Program-made: the position numbers and the translations under genes | Origin: Sphaerosporella brunnea | Taxonomy: Eukaryota > Ascomycota > Pezizomycetes > Pezizales > Pyronemataceae | NCBI GenBank assembly: GCA_008704415.1 | Contig: VXIS01000008.1 | Location: 186,001-250,000 of the forward strand | Direction of reading: 5' to 3' | Length of the DNA stretch: 64,000 nucleotides | Shown: positions 10,891 to 22,104 of the stretch, piece after piece | Numbering within the stretch: position 1 is the first letter of the stretch | Layout of the letters: every line of letters begins with the position of its first letter | The notes under the pieces: generated by a model | Told to the model about the DNA's origin: nothing | The model's database searches: none | Seen by the model: only the letters and a program-made list of their open reading frames with translations

Positions 10891-11739
10891 CGGTTGTTGG
10901 CTATAATACCCCCCTCCGAAGGCCGTATTTGGCCCCATACCCCCGATCTTAGATTATTTGGTAGCGTACCCCTCAACCCACTCGAGTGAGACTCCAAGAG
11001 TGTGACCCCAAGGACTGAACCCTCGCCCTTCGCCCTTCGCCCTTCGCACTTCGCCCTACGCCCCCCGCCCCGTCCTTCTGCCCGTACCCTCGCCCATCTA
11101 ATCCTCCCGCAATCCTCACCACAACCCTGCGGTCGTACCGCTACCGAGCCCCCTTCCCCCCGGCCCCGGAGCAACCGTGCGGGGGCTATCCAGCATATAC
11201 CGCAAGGAAAAGGATCAACGATTCAAGCGCCTTGAAATGCCCAAGTTAGCTCAGCAACGATGGGCCGAGCGAAGCGTCCGCAATCGGACATTGTCTACAT
11301 CGTGGATTTGGAGAACCGGAGCTGCTCTTGCTTACGCTTTCAGGATACAGATATTCCTTGCGCCCACGCGGTTGCTTGAATTCAAAAGACTCCCGCTGAT
11401 TTCATGCTGTCCTACGTTGAAAACCGCACCGTTATCAATAGCTACGCACAGAACTTCTACCCGATTCATTTGGTCGATACCCGCAGCACTAGCCATACAG
11501 GCTGATGTCGACCCATGCCGTGACGCTGATCATGCCTGCGAGTCTGACAGTGATGACTCTGCCTTGTCTGATCCACCATTGGATGAATGTGCGCCACCTT
11601 TAACCCGTGCCTCCCTCAGTCGTCCCAGCAAAAATAGTCTCACTCGAGTGCGTTGAGGGGTACGCTGCCAAATAATCTAAGATCAGGGGGTATGGGGCCA
11701 AATACGGCCTTCGGAGGGGGGTATTATAGCCAATAACCG
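10891..11739 (+). mobile_element. Mutator-like element (MULE), defective, 849 bp
   Basis: The terminal inverted repeats are about 103 bp and about 96% identical (10,891-10,993 and 11,636-11,739), beginning CGGTTGTTGGCTATAATACC. The flanks are TAGTTTTAA on both sides (10,882-10,890 and 11,740-11,748), a perfect 9-bp target duplication as expected for Mutator. The interior holds the tail of a MuDR-type transposase and a CGCCCTT minisatellite at about 11,024-11,060. Most of the transposase is deleted, so this is a non-autonomous derivative. Confidence 0.92.
11203..11510 (+). pseudogene. MULE transposase C-terminus with SWIM zinc finger
   Basis: In two frames the sequence reads through a Lys/Arg-rich segment and then YIVDLENRSCSCLRF, QDTDIPCAHAVA. 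This is the SWIM finger CxC-x9-CxH, with Cys codons at 11,323 and 11,329 and CAH at 11,359-11,367. The chain continues after an in-frame TGA (11,377-11,379) with DFMLSYVENRTVINSYAQNF, matching the Tyr-rich end of MuDR-type transposases. A frameshift before the SWIM finger and the TGA make it non-functional. The catalytic DDE region is absent. Confidence 0.8.
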
Positions 11740-11749
11740 TAGTTTTAAA

Positions 11750-13150
11750 GGTTTAGTAAGGAAATACCTAAGACAGAAACCGTACTAAATGTAATAATCT
11801 TCAAAATACGCTGGACAGTCCGTTTTCCTCGAGTTCATCTGGCCAGGCTCGCCGGGACCGCTGGCGTATATGGCAGTCTCTCAAGATCTGGAGGGATAAA
11901 ATCTTGGTCCAATGAGACAGTACGACACTCACGGTACCAACGTATTCATCTTACCCATCTTCCTGCTCGCTTTTCCCCTTCTTTTCCAGCCTTACACTTA
12001 ATCAGCGAGGCAGTAAACCGCTCAACAGACCTCCTGGGATGTCAATTCCACATGTGACCAATGCCAATGAAACCACGCCTGCGGCCCCTGCGCTGGAAGA
12101 AAACTTTGACAGGCCAGGTCAGGAGGTAGGCCTGATTGTGTGGCTGAGGTTGGGACGTGGCTGGCCATGATTTTTGACAGGTGGAGCATTCCTTCGGAAA
12201 TCCGGTGGCTGTCACCGTGCAAGGTTCAAACTAAGTTGATAGAGGAGTTTGGTATATGACTGCGTGCTTAGGTTTGAGTTATGACTGTGTTTCAGATTTC
12301 GAGCTTATGACTGCGCTGTTAAGATTGCGTTCGTGTCTGTTGGCTTTGTGAGTGAGTTCTAGGCTGTTGGGTCACAACGGTGTGCTTTGATTTGACTACT
12401 TAAAGGGCCCGTTGCTCTCCTACACCTCTACGTCACCATCGCGAGTAACTGTGACTGCAATCAACCAAATGTTGACCTCCTGAAAATGCACCGCATGGCG
12501 AATTGCTCGTGGGCTCTGACACCTTCTACCGGTCGCCAGATATATCCAGACAATCGCCTGAGCGATGTGGCTGAATGCAGTGATATATCGGGAGCATGGT
12601 GTGTGACCTGAAGATCACGTCCTCGACATACAGTATAGGTTGCCCTCGCCATGATATGCATACGTATCTCGTCATCTACACGTCAGTACCACAACATCAG
12701 GTTTACTCTCCGCTAACCAGTCCAACAAAACCACTCACCATTCCCGGCACACCGTTCCGAAAACACCAAATAACCGTCACCACAGTAGCCAGCAACGCAC
12801 AGGTCGACGGGCACTATTAGGAGTTTTGGCCATTACTAACCAGTGTGGAACCAGCACGCACATCTGCTGCTCCCAGCGAGGTTATTAGGACAGCTGCACA
12901 TGATGGACAAAGCCGTGCCCGAATCGCAGCTGTGCCGTAGGTGGAGCTGCGGCCGACTCAGAAGTGGGGTCGTCTTCCACATTCGGGAGAACCTTGCTTT
13001 TGATTCATGCTGGGTTGCCCTCTTTGATAGAAAGGGGACACACTCCAATTTTGTATTGGGGCCTTTAATCTTTCTATCCGGCCTACCACCGGTTGTATTG
13101 CCTACAAAAGCTAAAACAACCGTTCTGTTGGCCTTCCACAGAGCAACGTA
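11750..13150. other. No gene recognised; rearranged relative of 1.0-2.0 kb
   Basis: About 11,880-12,410 shares scattered similarity with the first 2 kb of the window. The remainder, to 13,150, shows no known family and no conserved RNA. Confidence 0.35.
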
Positions 13151-13151
13151 A

Positions 13152-13742
13152 AGCCCTCAACTATCGCACGCGGTTCATCGTGTTCTATACTGCCGAGCCA
13201 GGATCCTGGCTAGCATCGGCCAACTGGCCAGTTTTCTCGACCTCGCCAGACTCAATGTCAGTGCGTTCTACCCAGCAACCAGCAAACACTTTCCCGGGCA
13301 GCCTGGACGGCGTCGTCAGCAGTCACTCGGTTCCAGATTCCGGGGGTCTCAGCATGCCGGCTATCGCATCTCACCTTTTGTCGCACTCGACATCCAACAC
13401 AGCCGCGAAGATGACCACTGGCACCACCCATCGCCATTGTTCAACCAACATTGGAGTTACGCGACCTTCTGTGACGCCCACGGACAGGGCGTCGAGTGCT
13501 TCCCCCATTCTGATCACCTGCAATCCGGCAAAATGGCCGCAAACATCGTTGCTGGGCGAGGTGGAATCCCCTTCAGCTCAACCGCCGGCTTGGAAAGTAT
13601 ATGGACACAAAGAAACGTTCATTTTGGCCTAATTCGTGAGCGCAAGTCGATGTCTGCTGTGGACGGTAGTGTGGACGTAGTTTCTAAGCTTCATTGTCGG
13701 TGCGGCCTCGGTCTGGCAGAGCAGTGTAGAATATCCATTTGA
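13152..13742 (+). CDS. Unassigned 196-codon open frame, no clear start
   Basis: A frame opens after a TAA at 13,149-13,151 and stays open to a TGA at 13,740-13,742. It reads ARILASIGQLASFLDLARLN near the start and HWSYATFCDAHGQGVECFPH in the middle. It has His, Cys and Trp residues unlike low-complexity shadows, but no upstream ATG in frame, so it would be an internal exon or a truncated gene. A second, Ser/Thr-rich frame on the same strand overlaps it. No family was recognised. Confidence 0.3.
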   Translation, partial: SPQLSHAVHRVLYCRARILASIGQLASFLDLARLNVSAFYPATSKHFPGQPGRRRQQSLGSRFRGSQHAGYRISPFVALDIQHSREDDHWHHPSPLFNQHWSYATFCDAHGQGVECFPHSDHLQSGKMAANIVAGRGGIPFSSTAGLESIWTQRNVHFGLIRERKSMSAVDGSVDVVSKLHCRCGLGLAEQCRISI

Positions 13743-14885
13743 CCGATGAGCCTGATAAGCACCGGCGGGGTTCCAAAGCTCTATGGTGAACTAAATTGGC
13801 TTGGACCGAGTATTTCCCAGGCCATACCAAACGTTCTATGCGGTGGAATTGCAGCGATGACATTCCCTTTCTCCGAGAAAATGTCGCAGCCACGGTAAAT
13901 TCGATGGCTCCTATTCTTATCGGATATCACCGGAACAAGACACAACGACTTTTCAATGCATGCAGAGACGTGTTCTTCATGGCGCCAACGAGTTGTTACA
14001 GGCTGCCGGCGAGCAACGCTGAGGTGTTACCCTGAAAGTTTATTCCTAGGTTCTAATTTGAACACGGTGGCCTGTACTGCGGCTGGCGGTACGGCATGCA
14101 GCCACCACCGTTTGAAAATTGTTGCGGTGTTTTGCTGAACGCGGAATTACTGTTCGAAAACACCATGAGGAAGCGCGCGTGCTGCTGATTGTGGTAACAA
14201 AATTGGACCTAAAGCTGACGGTCGTGGTGGCGGGTGTGGGAGGCATGAGAGGCGCAGCGTTCCCAAGGCAGGTACCGATCGTGTGTAATCAAATATGGTT
14301 GTGAAACCGCAATCACGCTCTGTTTTTGTGGCCTGTTAAGCGCGGTTTCGGCGTTGATATAGACTTTGGGTGACACAGCATCCGATATCACTCGCGATAC
14401 AATGAATCACCGCACGCAGCCGAATGCAATATTCTGTAAACAACAAACAAAAACTCGATGCTGGTGCCTGTTGACAATATGGCGAGGGTAAGTTGAAGCT
14501 TCAAAATTGGTTGATCACAGTGTCTGGTTTGGTTCTGTGCGAAGAATATTCGGGAAACCTGTGGGACTGCTGAAGCCCATCATACATGGGAACTAACACT
14601 TCTGGAATCTTCTGTTCAGCCGCAGTTCTCTCCTTTTACCACGACTCAGGACTGGTCCCTGTGCGGTTTTCAGCTCTCCCAATCTGGTAGAATTGGACGT
14701 TGCTGGATACACGAACGTGAAGGTTTTGCCGATTACCTGCAAAGGCAATGACTTTTATAGACCCTTGCCTGTAGCACAGTCCTGCCTAACCCCAGTGATT
14801 CGTTCCACAACGAGGATTTGCCTTGTCTGCGCTATTGCGTACCGGAAAGGCGGCCTGGAGTCCAGGCTTGACGAAGATGCCTATC
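13743..14885. other. No gene recognised
   Basis: Short overlapping frames only. No RNA gene, repeat boundary or known domain was seen up to the hAT element at 14,886. Confidence 0.35.
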
Positions 14886-15704
14886 CAGGGCGGTCAATAG
14901 TCTGGACGGCCACGAGGTCAAACGGGGCCCCACGGAGTGGGTCAGGTCGGGCCGGTGATGTGGCAAGCCCGTCAGGTTCGGGCCGGCATAAGAAAAACCT
15001 GGATATCTGATAGGTGCCGGATCCTGAATTACGGTCGGGTCGGTCATTGTGCTGAACGCGGGGTCATTAAAAGCGCTACTCGTTCGGTGTTCGCTCCGCC
15101 GCAACTAAAGCGTCAATCGCAATCAAAAGACTGGTCGATCCACCCCACAAACAGCAACTCGGACGAGAGTCGGAAGTCGAGCTTTTTAATGCGATTCCAG
15201 CGACATCTGTTGAAGCCGAACGTGTGTTCAGCGGGTGAGAGTCTCCTTTGAAGTTGGTGTTGATGGAAGCATCACTAACAATTCCCAGGGGTCGATACAC
15301 TATTACGGATCGGCGGGGTTCCTTGGGAGATGATGTTATCGAAGTCATACAATACCTCAAATCCTGGGCAAGGAAAGATCTGGTAGATGGCGAGGGTTCT
15401 CAAATTCATCAGGTTGAGCGTATGCTGGGTGACGTCGAACAGCGGGCGGCGGAGACGGAGGGGTAGCTGGAGGTCCTTCAGGTTGTTGAATCTGTATCTC
15501 GCGTTCATGTTTCTTTCCTTGAGAAAACTACAGATGCCTGAAGGGCCCGCGGGGCGCCGCGTACTTCTGGGCCTGGCAGGTGCTCGTAGGCGCCTGGGTC
15601 TCGATCCAAAAAGCCTGGTGCAAAGGGGCCGTGATTTCAAAAGCCCGTTGCAATCAGTTCAGGCCGCGCCCAAAGCTGGACTGGCCGGACTTTCGACAGC
15701 CCTG
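14886..15704 (+). mobile_element. hAT element, family 1, defective copy (819 bp)
   Basis: The ends match the family termini (CAGGGCGGTCAATAGTCTGG and GGCCGGACTTTCGACAGCCCTG, 3' end shown in two parts by pairing). Flanks TGCCTATC and CGCCTCTC agree at 6 of 8 bases, consistent with an aged 8-bp duplication. The interior keeps the transposase dimerisation domain but no catalytic region. DNA similarity to 19,783-20,775 and 48,993-49,813 runs through both ends. Confidence 0.85.
15130..15395 (+). pseudogene. hAT transposase dimerisation domain
   Basis: The plus strand reads AIPATSVEAERVFSG (15,191-15,235), the signature of the hAT C-terminal dimerisation domain, followed by a TGA. A frame change then gives DDVIEVIQYLKSWARKDLV, the expected closing helix. 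The break after FSG and missing upstream regions show it is inactive. This is the best-preserved coding part of family 1 in the window. Confidence 0.8.
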
Positions 15705-16019
15705 CGCCTCTCTATGGATGTGTGCACCCGAATGCTGCCCCACTCCATTACTCGTACAAGACTTGTATCTTGAATGTGCAGGTGTGAATCAAGAACTGAG
15801 ACGGGGCGGCAAGGGCATTGGGTTGCCCCCACTCCTCTGCTTTCTCCTCTTCCTCCTGTCCCCAATCCTTACCACAGCTCCTCACCCCAATGGCTGCCCC
15901 CTCCCCTCAGCTGCTCCTCCTCTATAGTACTCATGCCCCTAACCATTCCTGCCGATCCCGTAGGTGATGTCAGTCGATCCCAGAGTCCAGTAGATGGATT
16001 ATCTGCTTCCAGCTGTCGG

Positions 16020-16870
16020 ACACATGCGATGCTCGTGACACGGTGTCTTAAGAGCGCCTTGTCAAAGGCCGCAATCTCTTGGACACCTTGGTAAACCTGC
16101 AGTGCATCATCGTGGAGTTGGCATTGCAGTTGGCGGTCTTCTTGATCTCTCTGCTGGCAAACCAGCATCTTAATGTATTCAGGCTCGGGAGACACCCCGA
16201 GAATGATGCGCAGTTTTGTCTCGTTTGGTCTAGAGGCGTTAACAAACATCGCTGGAAGCGAGCCATACGCTCGAAGCCAAAACATGAACTGCTTATCCTC
16301 GGCCGCATTGCCCACAGGTTAGTGCTTAGCTGGGGAATGGTCGAAGTTTCGTCTTGCTTGACGTCTTCAGCGGGCAAACCGTCAAGGTCATTGCCTTGGT
16401 TGAAATCCTCGGCCTGCTTGTCCACCAGTTCGTGCTCAGCAGGGAAATGGTCGAAGTCGTTGCCTCGCTCAACTCCTTCAGCGGGCAAACCGTCAAAGCA
16501 TTGCCATGCTCGACAACCTCGCCTCCTTATAAACGAGTTCGTGCTCAGCGGGGGAACCGGGGAAGCCGAAGTCATTGTCATGCTGGACAACCTTGGCCTG
16601 AGGCCCGTGACTCGGATGCTTCGCAGGAGGCAAATCATCATCGACGTCGCTCTTTGATTTCAACTGTTCGGCTTGTCTGGCCAAGGAACTCTTGGCCCGC
16701 TTCAGTGTCTTCCACTAATCGGTGGAGCTCGCGCGAATGCTCAAGCGCTGCTTGCAGCTGCACTCCAGCAAACCGGTACTCTTCGTCACGCACTCGGCAG
16801 CCCACACGTACTCCCTATGCTGGTCACACCGGTACATTTGGTGAGCCACTTTGCGCGGTGACGGTCGGTT
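16020..16870 (-). pseudogene. Unnamed protein family, paralogue 1
   Basis: Translated on the minus strand with frame changes, this region reads VRDEEYRFAGVQLQAALE, then HSRELHRLVEDT, an acidic repeat region (GLPAEGVERGNDFDHFPAEH and a second similar unit), then YGSLPAMFVNAS and VSPEPEYIKMLVCQQRDQED. The same order and motifs occur on the plus strand at 54,816-55,354, so both descend from one protein. Charged helical segments suggest coiled coil. Frameshifts prevent one continuous reading. No known domain was recognised. Confidence 0.5.
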
Positions 16871-17090
16871 GGGTGTTTTCTGTTAGAAGTAACCTTGATT
16901 ATTCCAGCAACGCAAGGTGGCATCGATGTCGGGTGTGTTCGAGTGAGGAGGTTGGAAACTCATGCTCGGTTGCGGTTTTCCGGACCGATTTGCGCTTCGC
17001 AGCTTGAGAAACGTATCACAGGTCTGAATGTCTTTATGCTACGATTCTTTCCTCATTCCCTCGCATAAAGCCAAAGAACAATGAAAGAAA

Positions 17091-17279
17091 GGTCGCGTCA
17101 ACCGGAGGCAGTGCAATACCAGTGACACAGTGGGAACCGACATGTACAAGCACAGCGGCCAGTCCCCTCGCTACAAAAATAAGATTAATAAATGACGGTC
17201 CATATAGGACCATTTCAGATATTAAACTGAAAAGAACAGATACTACACTTGATCTAAGCCAAAAGGCTGAAGAATTTGT
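17091..17279 (-). ncRNA. U2: U2 spliceosomal snRNA
   Basis: The reverse complement carries the invariant U2 core: stem-loop I (CAGCCTTTTGGCTTAGATCA), then GTGTAGTATCTGTTC with the branch-site-pairing GTAGTA (complement of 17,241-17,246), and CAGTTTAATATCTGAAA. A stem IIb hairpin GGTCC-TATAT-GGACC lies at 17,197-17,211. An Sm site CTTATTTTTG is at 17,174-17,183. The 3' stem-loop IV with CACTGGTATTGCACTGCCTC lies at about 17,097-17,126. The roughly 189 nt agree with the usual U2 length. All structural elements are intact, so it is probably functional: U2 pairs with the intron branch site during spliceosome assembly. Exact ends are inferred by alignment to known U2 RNAs. Confidence 0.96.
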
Positions 17280-17370
17280 TAGCATATTTTCGATGATGAT
17301 GTTATTTGGGGGTGTTGAGAACGTACCAAAGAGAGCTAAAGAAAAGAGAAGAGGAAGAGGAGGGAAGCGC

Positions 17371-17380
17371 GGTATTTATA
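17371..17380 (-). promoter_or_regulatory. TATA-like box upstream of U2
   Basis: The minus strand has TATAAATACC about 92-101 nt upstream of the inferred U2 5' end, followed by a pyrimidine-rich stretch. It is the only TATA-like element close upstream. The spacing is long for a core promoter, so either the transcript starts further upstream and is trimmed, or the real promoter differs. Confidence 0.35.
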
Positions 17381-17399
17381 GTCGGAGGATGAGGCTCTG

Positions 17400-19782
17400 C
17401 TCTGGATTTTGGCCGACCGGCTTGGCGTCGCCATTACCCGGGAGGTGACACAACTGCTTCTTCAACGCAACCTCACGACGTGCTTGATCTGTATCATCGA
17501 GACATACATACTCCACTTCATGGTCACTCATACACCGCTCATTCCGAACTTCTGCCGCGTCGTTGATCTTCATAATTATCGAACATCCCAAGTCAAACTT
17601 GGAGAACCGGCATTCAGTCTTCTACTCTATATAAGGAAAGGCAAATGCTCTACATGTCATCACAAACCTTCAACGCGCCGTACAGTGGTCGCCGAGTGTG
17701 CTGGACGGCGCTATATGTGGCTGAACCGGTGGCGGCGCTCCAATAACGATGCGCATCACAAATACCCCGTGCATTGTCTTAATACCAAAAGCCAAGGAAG
17801 GAAACACACAAGACCCAGAACACGCAAGTCCCATCAACCGTGACACATCTCCACCGCCGTAAAGCCGGAGGCGCCGCTTTTCTAACGTCCTCTCCACACA
17901 ACCTCCTCTCCAGTTTCTGTCGCTTCGGTCTGGTCCTCTCAAAGCTATCAGGCCTCTCGTCGCCCAGCTGCTGCGCCCGAGCCGGTCCTCCCAGCGCAGC
18001 TGCTGAGCATCGGAGATGGCCCTAATGGCGTGGGTGGGTGGGCGAGCAACTGCAAACCCGTGATATCGACCGTGATAACGCGAAGGGTGGGCAGAGAAGG
18101 AGCGGAGCAACCAGTAGTGGGAAAACTCTGCTCACGAGACTAACCCCCGCGCACCACCGCCGGCTCCGTCACTCATAACTCCGTCACTCGCCCGAACGCC
18201 TCTCGCCTGCGCAGGAAATTGGCACGGAGCAAGAAGCTCCACATATGTTTTCCTCCACGGTTATCTTCTTATAGAAATTTACCATGTATGGTCGCCAATA
18301 GGGGTCGATTGTTATGGTTCGATTACATTCTTTTCGGCTAGGAACCCTAATATTTGGTAAGGTTTGGTTCGTTATTACTGTGCTTGAGCAGCGTGTAAAA
18401 CTATGTATTGGCCTTGGAAAAAAAGAGACAAAGAGGGAGTCATCCACATTCTGTGGGTCTTGAAAGTGAGATGAGTGGACCGCGGCCATCGCGTATATAA
18501 AGGCCTGTTTTCTGTGAGTGAATATACGGCAAGTTTCAGTGAAGAAATGGCACTCATTTCCACAGCGCTGGCTGGACTTCCGTCTCCTACGCACCTGTGC
18601 CGGCCTTGTTCTACTAGAAACCGCATCTGCGTCAAAAGGAAAAACCGTCTGACATCAGAGCGCGCTGATACGCTATCCTCCATACCTATTAATGGGGGCA
18701 TCGTGAGGGAACCACGCACTTGCTACCAGACATCGCGTGGAAGCTAATGGATCTTCAAGTGGGAGAGAATTTGTAGTGCCAGAATGGCGCCCGGAGCTCT
18801 TGCCACGATGGAAATGCTGACAGACGTCGAAAAAACGTAAAAAAACACTGAATCGTGGGTATCACGGTACGAAGGCAATGCGGCAAAGTCACTGCGGTCT
18901 GTGGACAAGGTTTCGCTGTTGATTCTCGTCACTGCCAGAACATGCGTGGTAGCGGTCTTCCATGAGCCTCGGGTGCCGTGGGAGATTGCGCGTGTGGCTG
19001 GAATTTCTGGTCAATGGGTTCCGCCCTCGCAGCTGCCAAAGCTGAAGAGCAACATCCCCAGGACACAGCCGGAACACACGTCATGTTGTTTGGAGGGCCC
19101 GGGGCGCGGCGGTCATTGCATGCCGCAAGACGACATGCCAGGCGAGCGACAAAGAAGGCGAAACGGAGCCTGGATGGCGCGTCGCGTTTGGATTGTCGAT
19201 GCCGGGTGAGGGGCTAGGAATGCTGGCAGCAATTGTTCCATGCCAGCCATCGATCACTCCCAGCCTTTTACCTCACATCTGGGATTCTCGCTGGCTCGGG
19301 TGGAGAGCTGTCCGTTCATGAGAGGAGGTGTGCCCGACCACCTCAGTCTCGATCGTCATCACCAGCGCTCAGGCTGTGTCATTTAAAGTGTGGCACTCCA
19401 TCCGCAGCGAGAAGGCGACGGGACAATGCTGGAGCTGGTGTTGATGTTGCAACGTGCCCGGCCACTGCGGGTGTTCGCGCCACGTTTTCGATTCCTGGAT
19501 TGAGCTGGCGGTGGGCATTCAGGTAGCGATCTCACGGTTGAACATTCGGGGCTCACCTTCGAAGACCAGCTTCACGTTTGGCAACCGGCAGTGGGTTCCA
19601 ACAACGAGGACCGGGTTTGCTGTCCACGAGGGAGAACCTCAAGGATCGGTTTGCCATGGAACTGCAGAGCGCTATTCTGATGCGCCACCGGCGGCAACGG
19701 AGGCTACATCATTGCAGCATCCAGATCTGCAGTGGAGGGTGAGGAATAGATGGTATTCGTGCTGACGGTGGCAGGTCGCGGG
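17400..19782. other. No gene recognised
   Basis: Beyond the U2 promoter region no conserved protein, RNA or repeat boundary was seen. Short TATA-like stretches (near 18,495) and pyrimidine-rich tracts occur. Frames of 100-146 codons lie on both strands without recognisable domains. Confidence 0.3.
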
Positions 19783-20775
19783 CAGGGCGGTCAATGGTCC
19801 GGCAGGCCGCCCAGTCAAACGGGGCCCCACGGAGTGGGTCAGGTCGGGTCGGTGGTGTGGCAAGCCCGACAGGTTCGGGCCGGTATATGAAAGACCTGGA
19901 TATCTGATAGGTGCCGGCCGGTGCCCGGTATCCTGAATTAGAGTCGGGTCCCACTAAAAGCACTGATCGTTTGGTTTTCGCCGCAGGTAAAGCGTCGATC
20001 GCAATCAAAAGACTGGTCGATCTACCCCAAAACAGCAACCGGGACGAGAGTCGGGATACGGTGGAGCGGAAATGCTCACGATTTACTCACAAATCTTACA
20101 ATTTCGACGCACTTTAACCCAGAATTTACAGGTCGGAAGAGAGGCGAATGAACATGGCTGACTTTATACTCCACGCAGTTTGCAGGCAGGATGCGGATAT
20201 TTGCCGGTGTTCATCGCCCGCAATTTGCGTGGTCCTTCAGCGCGAGTTTTCACGGTAAATCCGTGTTCTTGTGCGCGCTATAAGGTGTGCAGTCTTTCCG
20301 CAGTTCGTTCACTCTTCGAATTCAACCTTCAACCACCCCTACAACAGTACGTCCCGCTGAACGAGCCCATCGCACCAGAAACTGTTTCCTCTGGACATGT
20401 TCGACGATATTCCCTATCATGAACCGCAGTAGAAAGACGCAATTCTGGACAGCATCACTGTTCGTCCCGAACAATCCGTCTCCCAGCCAGCCTGTATTGT
20501 CGGCTGCAACGAGCCCATGGACGATTCGGAGGTCCTTCAGGTTGTTGATTCTGTATCTCGCGTTCCTTTCTTCGATGCATGTGTAAGCAAAAAACTACAG
20601 ATACTTGGCGGGCCCACCGGGCGCCGGGTACTTCTGGGCCTGGCAGGTGCCCGTAGGCGCCTGGGTCTTGATCCAAAAAGCCTGGTCCAAACGGGCCGTA
20701 ATTTCAACAGCCTGTTTCAATCAGTCCGGTTCAGGCCGCGCCCAAAGCCGGACGGGCCGCACTTTTGACAGCCCG
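19783..20775 (+). mobile_element. hAT element, family 1, longest copy (993 bp)
   Basis: The ends are CAGGGCGGTCAATGGTCCGG and CACTTTTGACAGCCCG (one base lost from the terminal CCCTG). The flanks GTCGCGGG (19,775-19,782) and GTCGTGGG (20,776-20,783) match at 7 of 8 bases, as expected for an aged hAT duplication. It shares the 5' block (GGGGCCCCACGGAGTGGGTC) and 3' block (AAAAAGCCTGGTCC) with the other copies. Extra internal DNA at about 20,060-20,500 has no recognised coding content. No active transposase. Confidence 0.88.
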
Positions 20776-20783
20776 GTCGTGGG

Positions 20784-21754
20784 AAGAGCTGACTCCCTCA
20801 ATATCACGCGAACGTCCTGTTTCCGCTTCGCTCGCGCTTGCCACTGCAGCTCTATGTGCGATAAGGCGATTAACCCTCGCTTTGATGCGGACTCGTGTCT
20901 TCCACAAATAAATGTCACCACAAGATTACGCCAGGTAGGCCCGGCGGCGGCTTGTTGCAGCAGCCCCAGGGCACCAGGTCTGTCAGAGTGCGACAGATCT
21001 GCTTCGAAGACATGACGTTTCAACCGCCAAGGTTAAAGGTATCAGGATATAGATATGACAAAAAACCACTATCTTGTGACGATCTCGTTGCTTTGCCTTT
21101 GTCCAGTGGAAATGTTTTATTTCGTCGCCGTTGCTCCCGTCACGGTCGTGGTATAACGCGGTAGATCGCCACAACTCGGCAGTGGGTTGGTGAACGGTAC
21201 TGGATGGTGGCAGTGCTTGGGAACACGGCTGTCTTGCACGGTCGGCGGAATAGATGGCATGCTGAGACGCGGAGATGTTGATGACAAATCTGGAGCCAAG
21301 CAACCTGCTCACGAAACAGTCTAATTGCTCAGCCGGCCGTCCTGGCTGGCAAATAGGATAGTTCAGTTGCTACTCACCCTGGCCATCGCCTGGATTTTGC
21401 GCATAAACCGCACTCAGAGACGGCGCATCAAGTACGCATGCCGCAGGAACGGGCAGGCCAAGAAGTCGAATACTCGCAAGCCACCGTCAGGTCGCATCGG
21501 TGACGGCTATGAATCCGTGAAAACATGACCGTCAACAGCGCCTATCTCCTCACATCTGCCGGGTGTCGGAGCTGAACAGTGCAGTCGCTTCACGCGCAAC
21601 TTTCAAGCGTGGGGCGCACAGTCGATGAACTTCCATTCCAATGGCTGCGGTGTGGCATACAGCTGTTTCCAGAAATGCGGCTCGGCACGATGCAAATGCT
21701 CACCGAGTGCTGGTTGATGAGGCTGTCCGCCACCTGCTCGCAACAGCGAATGCA
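20784..21754. other. No gene recognised
   Basis: Short overlapping frames only, between the hAT element and the segmental duplication. Confidence 0.3.
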
Positions 21755-21887
21755 CACCCATAATCAACACCACCGCACATTACATTTAAACACTGCCCAC
21801 GGGCATATTGGCTCTCATCGCTCACTATTCCTGCTTTTTTCGTTGCGGGGACGAATAAACCTTCCCCCAGACAACCACGCAAGCGCG

Positions 21888-22104
21888 ATTTGTTGCGCTT
21901 CGCGGCGGATAGTGCCGTGGTCCGACTGCTCGTTGAGTGCCGTGCCGACAGCGGAGCGAGTCATCGAAAACGACTCGGACGCCTCCGAAGGCTCACCCCA
22001 CTGCACTGCGCGGCGATGAAAGGGTATGATGCGTCGGCGCTGCTGCTCATTCGGAACGGCGTGGAGGTCGGGGCCGCCCAACGCGACGAGGCGACTCGCA
22101 GCAC
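21888..22104 (+). pseudogene. Ankyrin-repeat fragment in copy 1
   Basis: The frame reads LLRFAADSAVVRLLVECRAD, then LTPLHCAAMKGYDASALLLI with RNGVEVGA. These are two ankyrin units with TPLHxAA and LLL-NG landmarks. No F-box or start codon is attached. It lies directly upstream of the 22,105 reading frame, in another frame. Confidence 0.6.

Noticed and set aside
11024..11060. CGCCCTT repeats as a telomeric tract
   Set aside because: The unit is not a known telomere repeat and lies inside a MULE with exact ends.
18301..18330. GGTTCGATTAC as a tRNA B box
   Set aside because: No A box or cloverleaf arms nearby.
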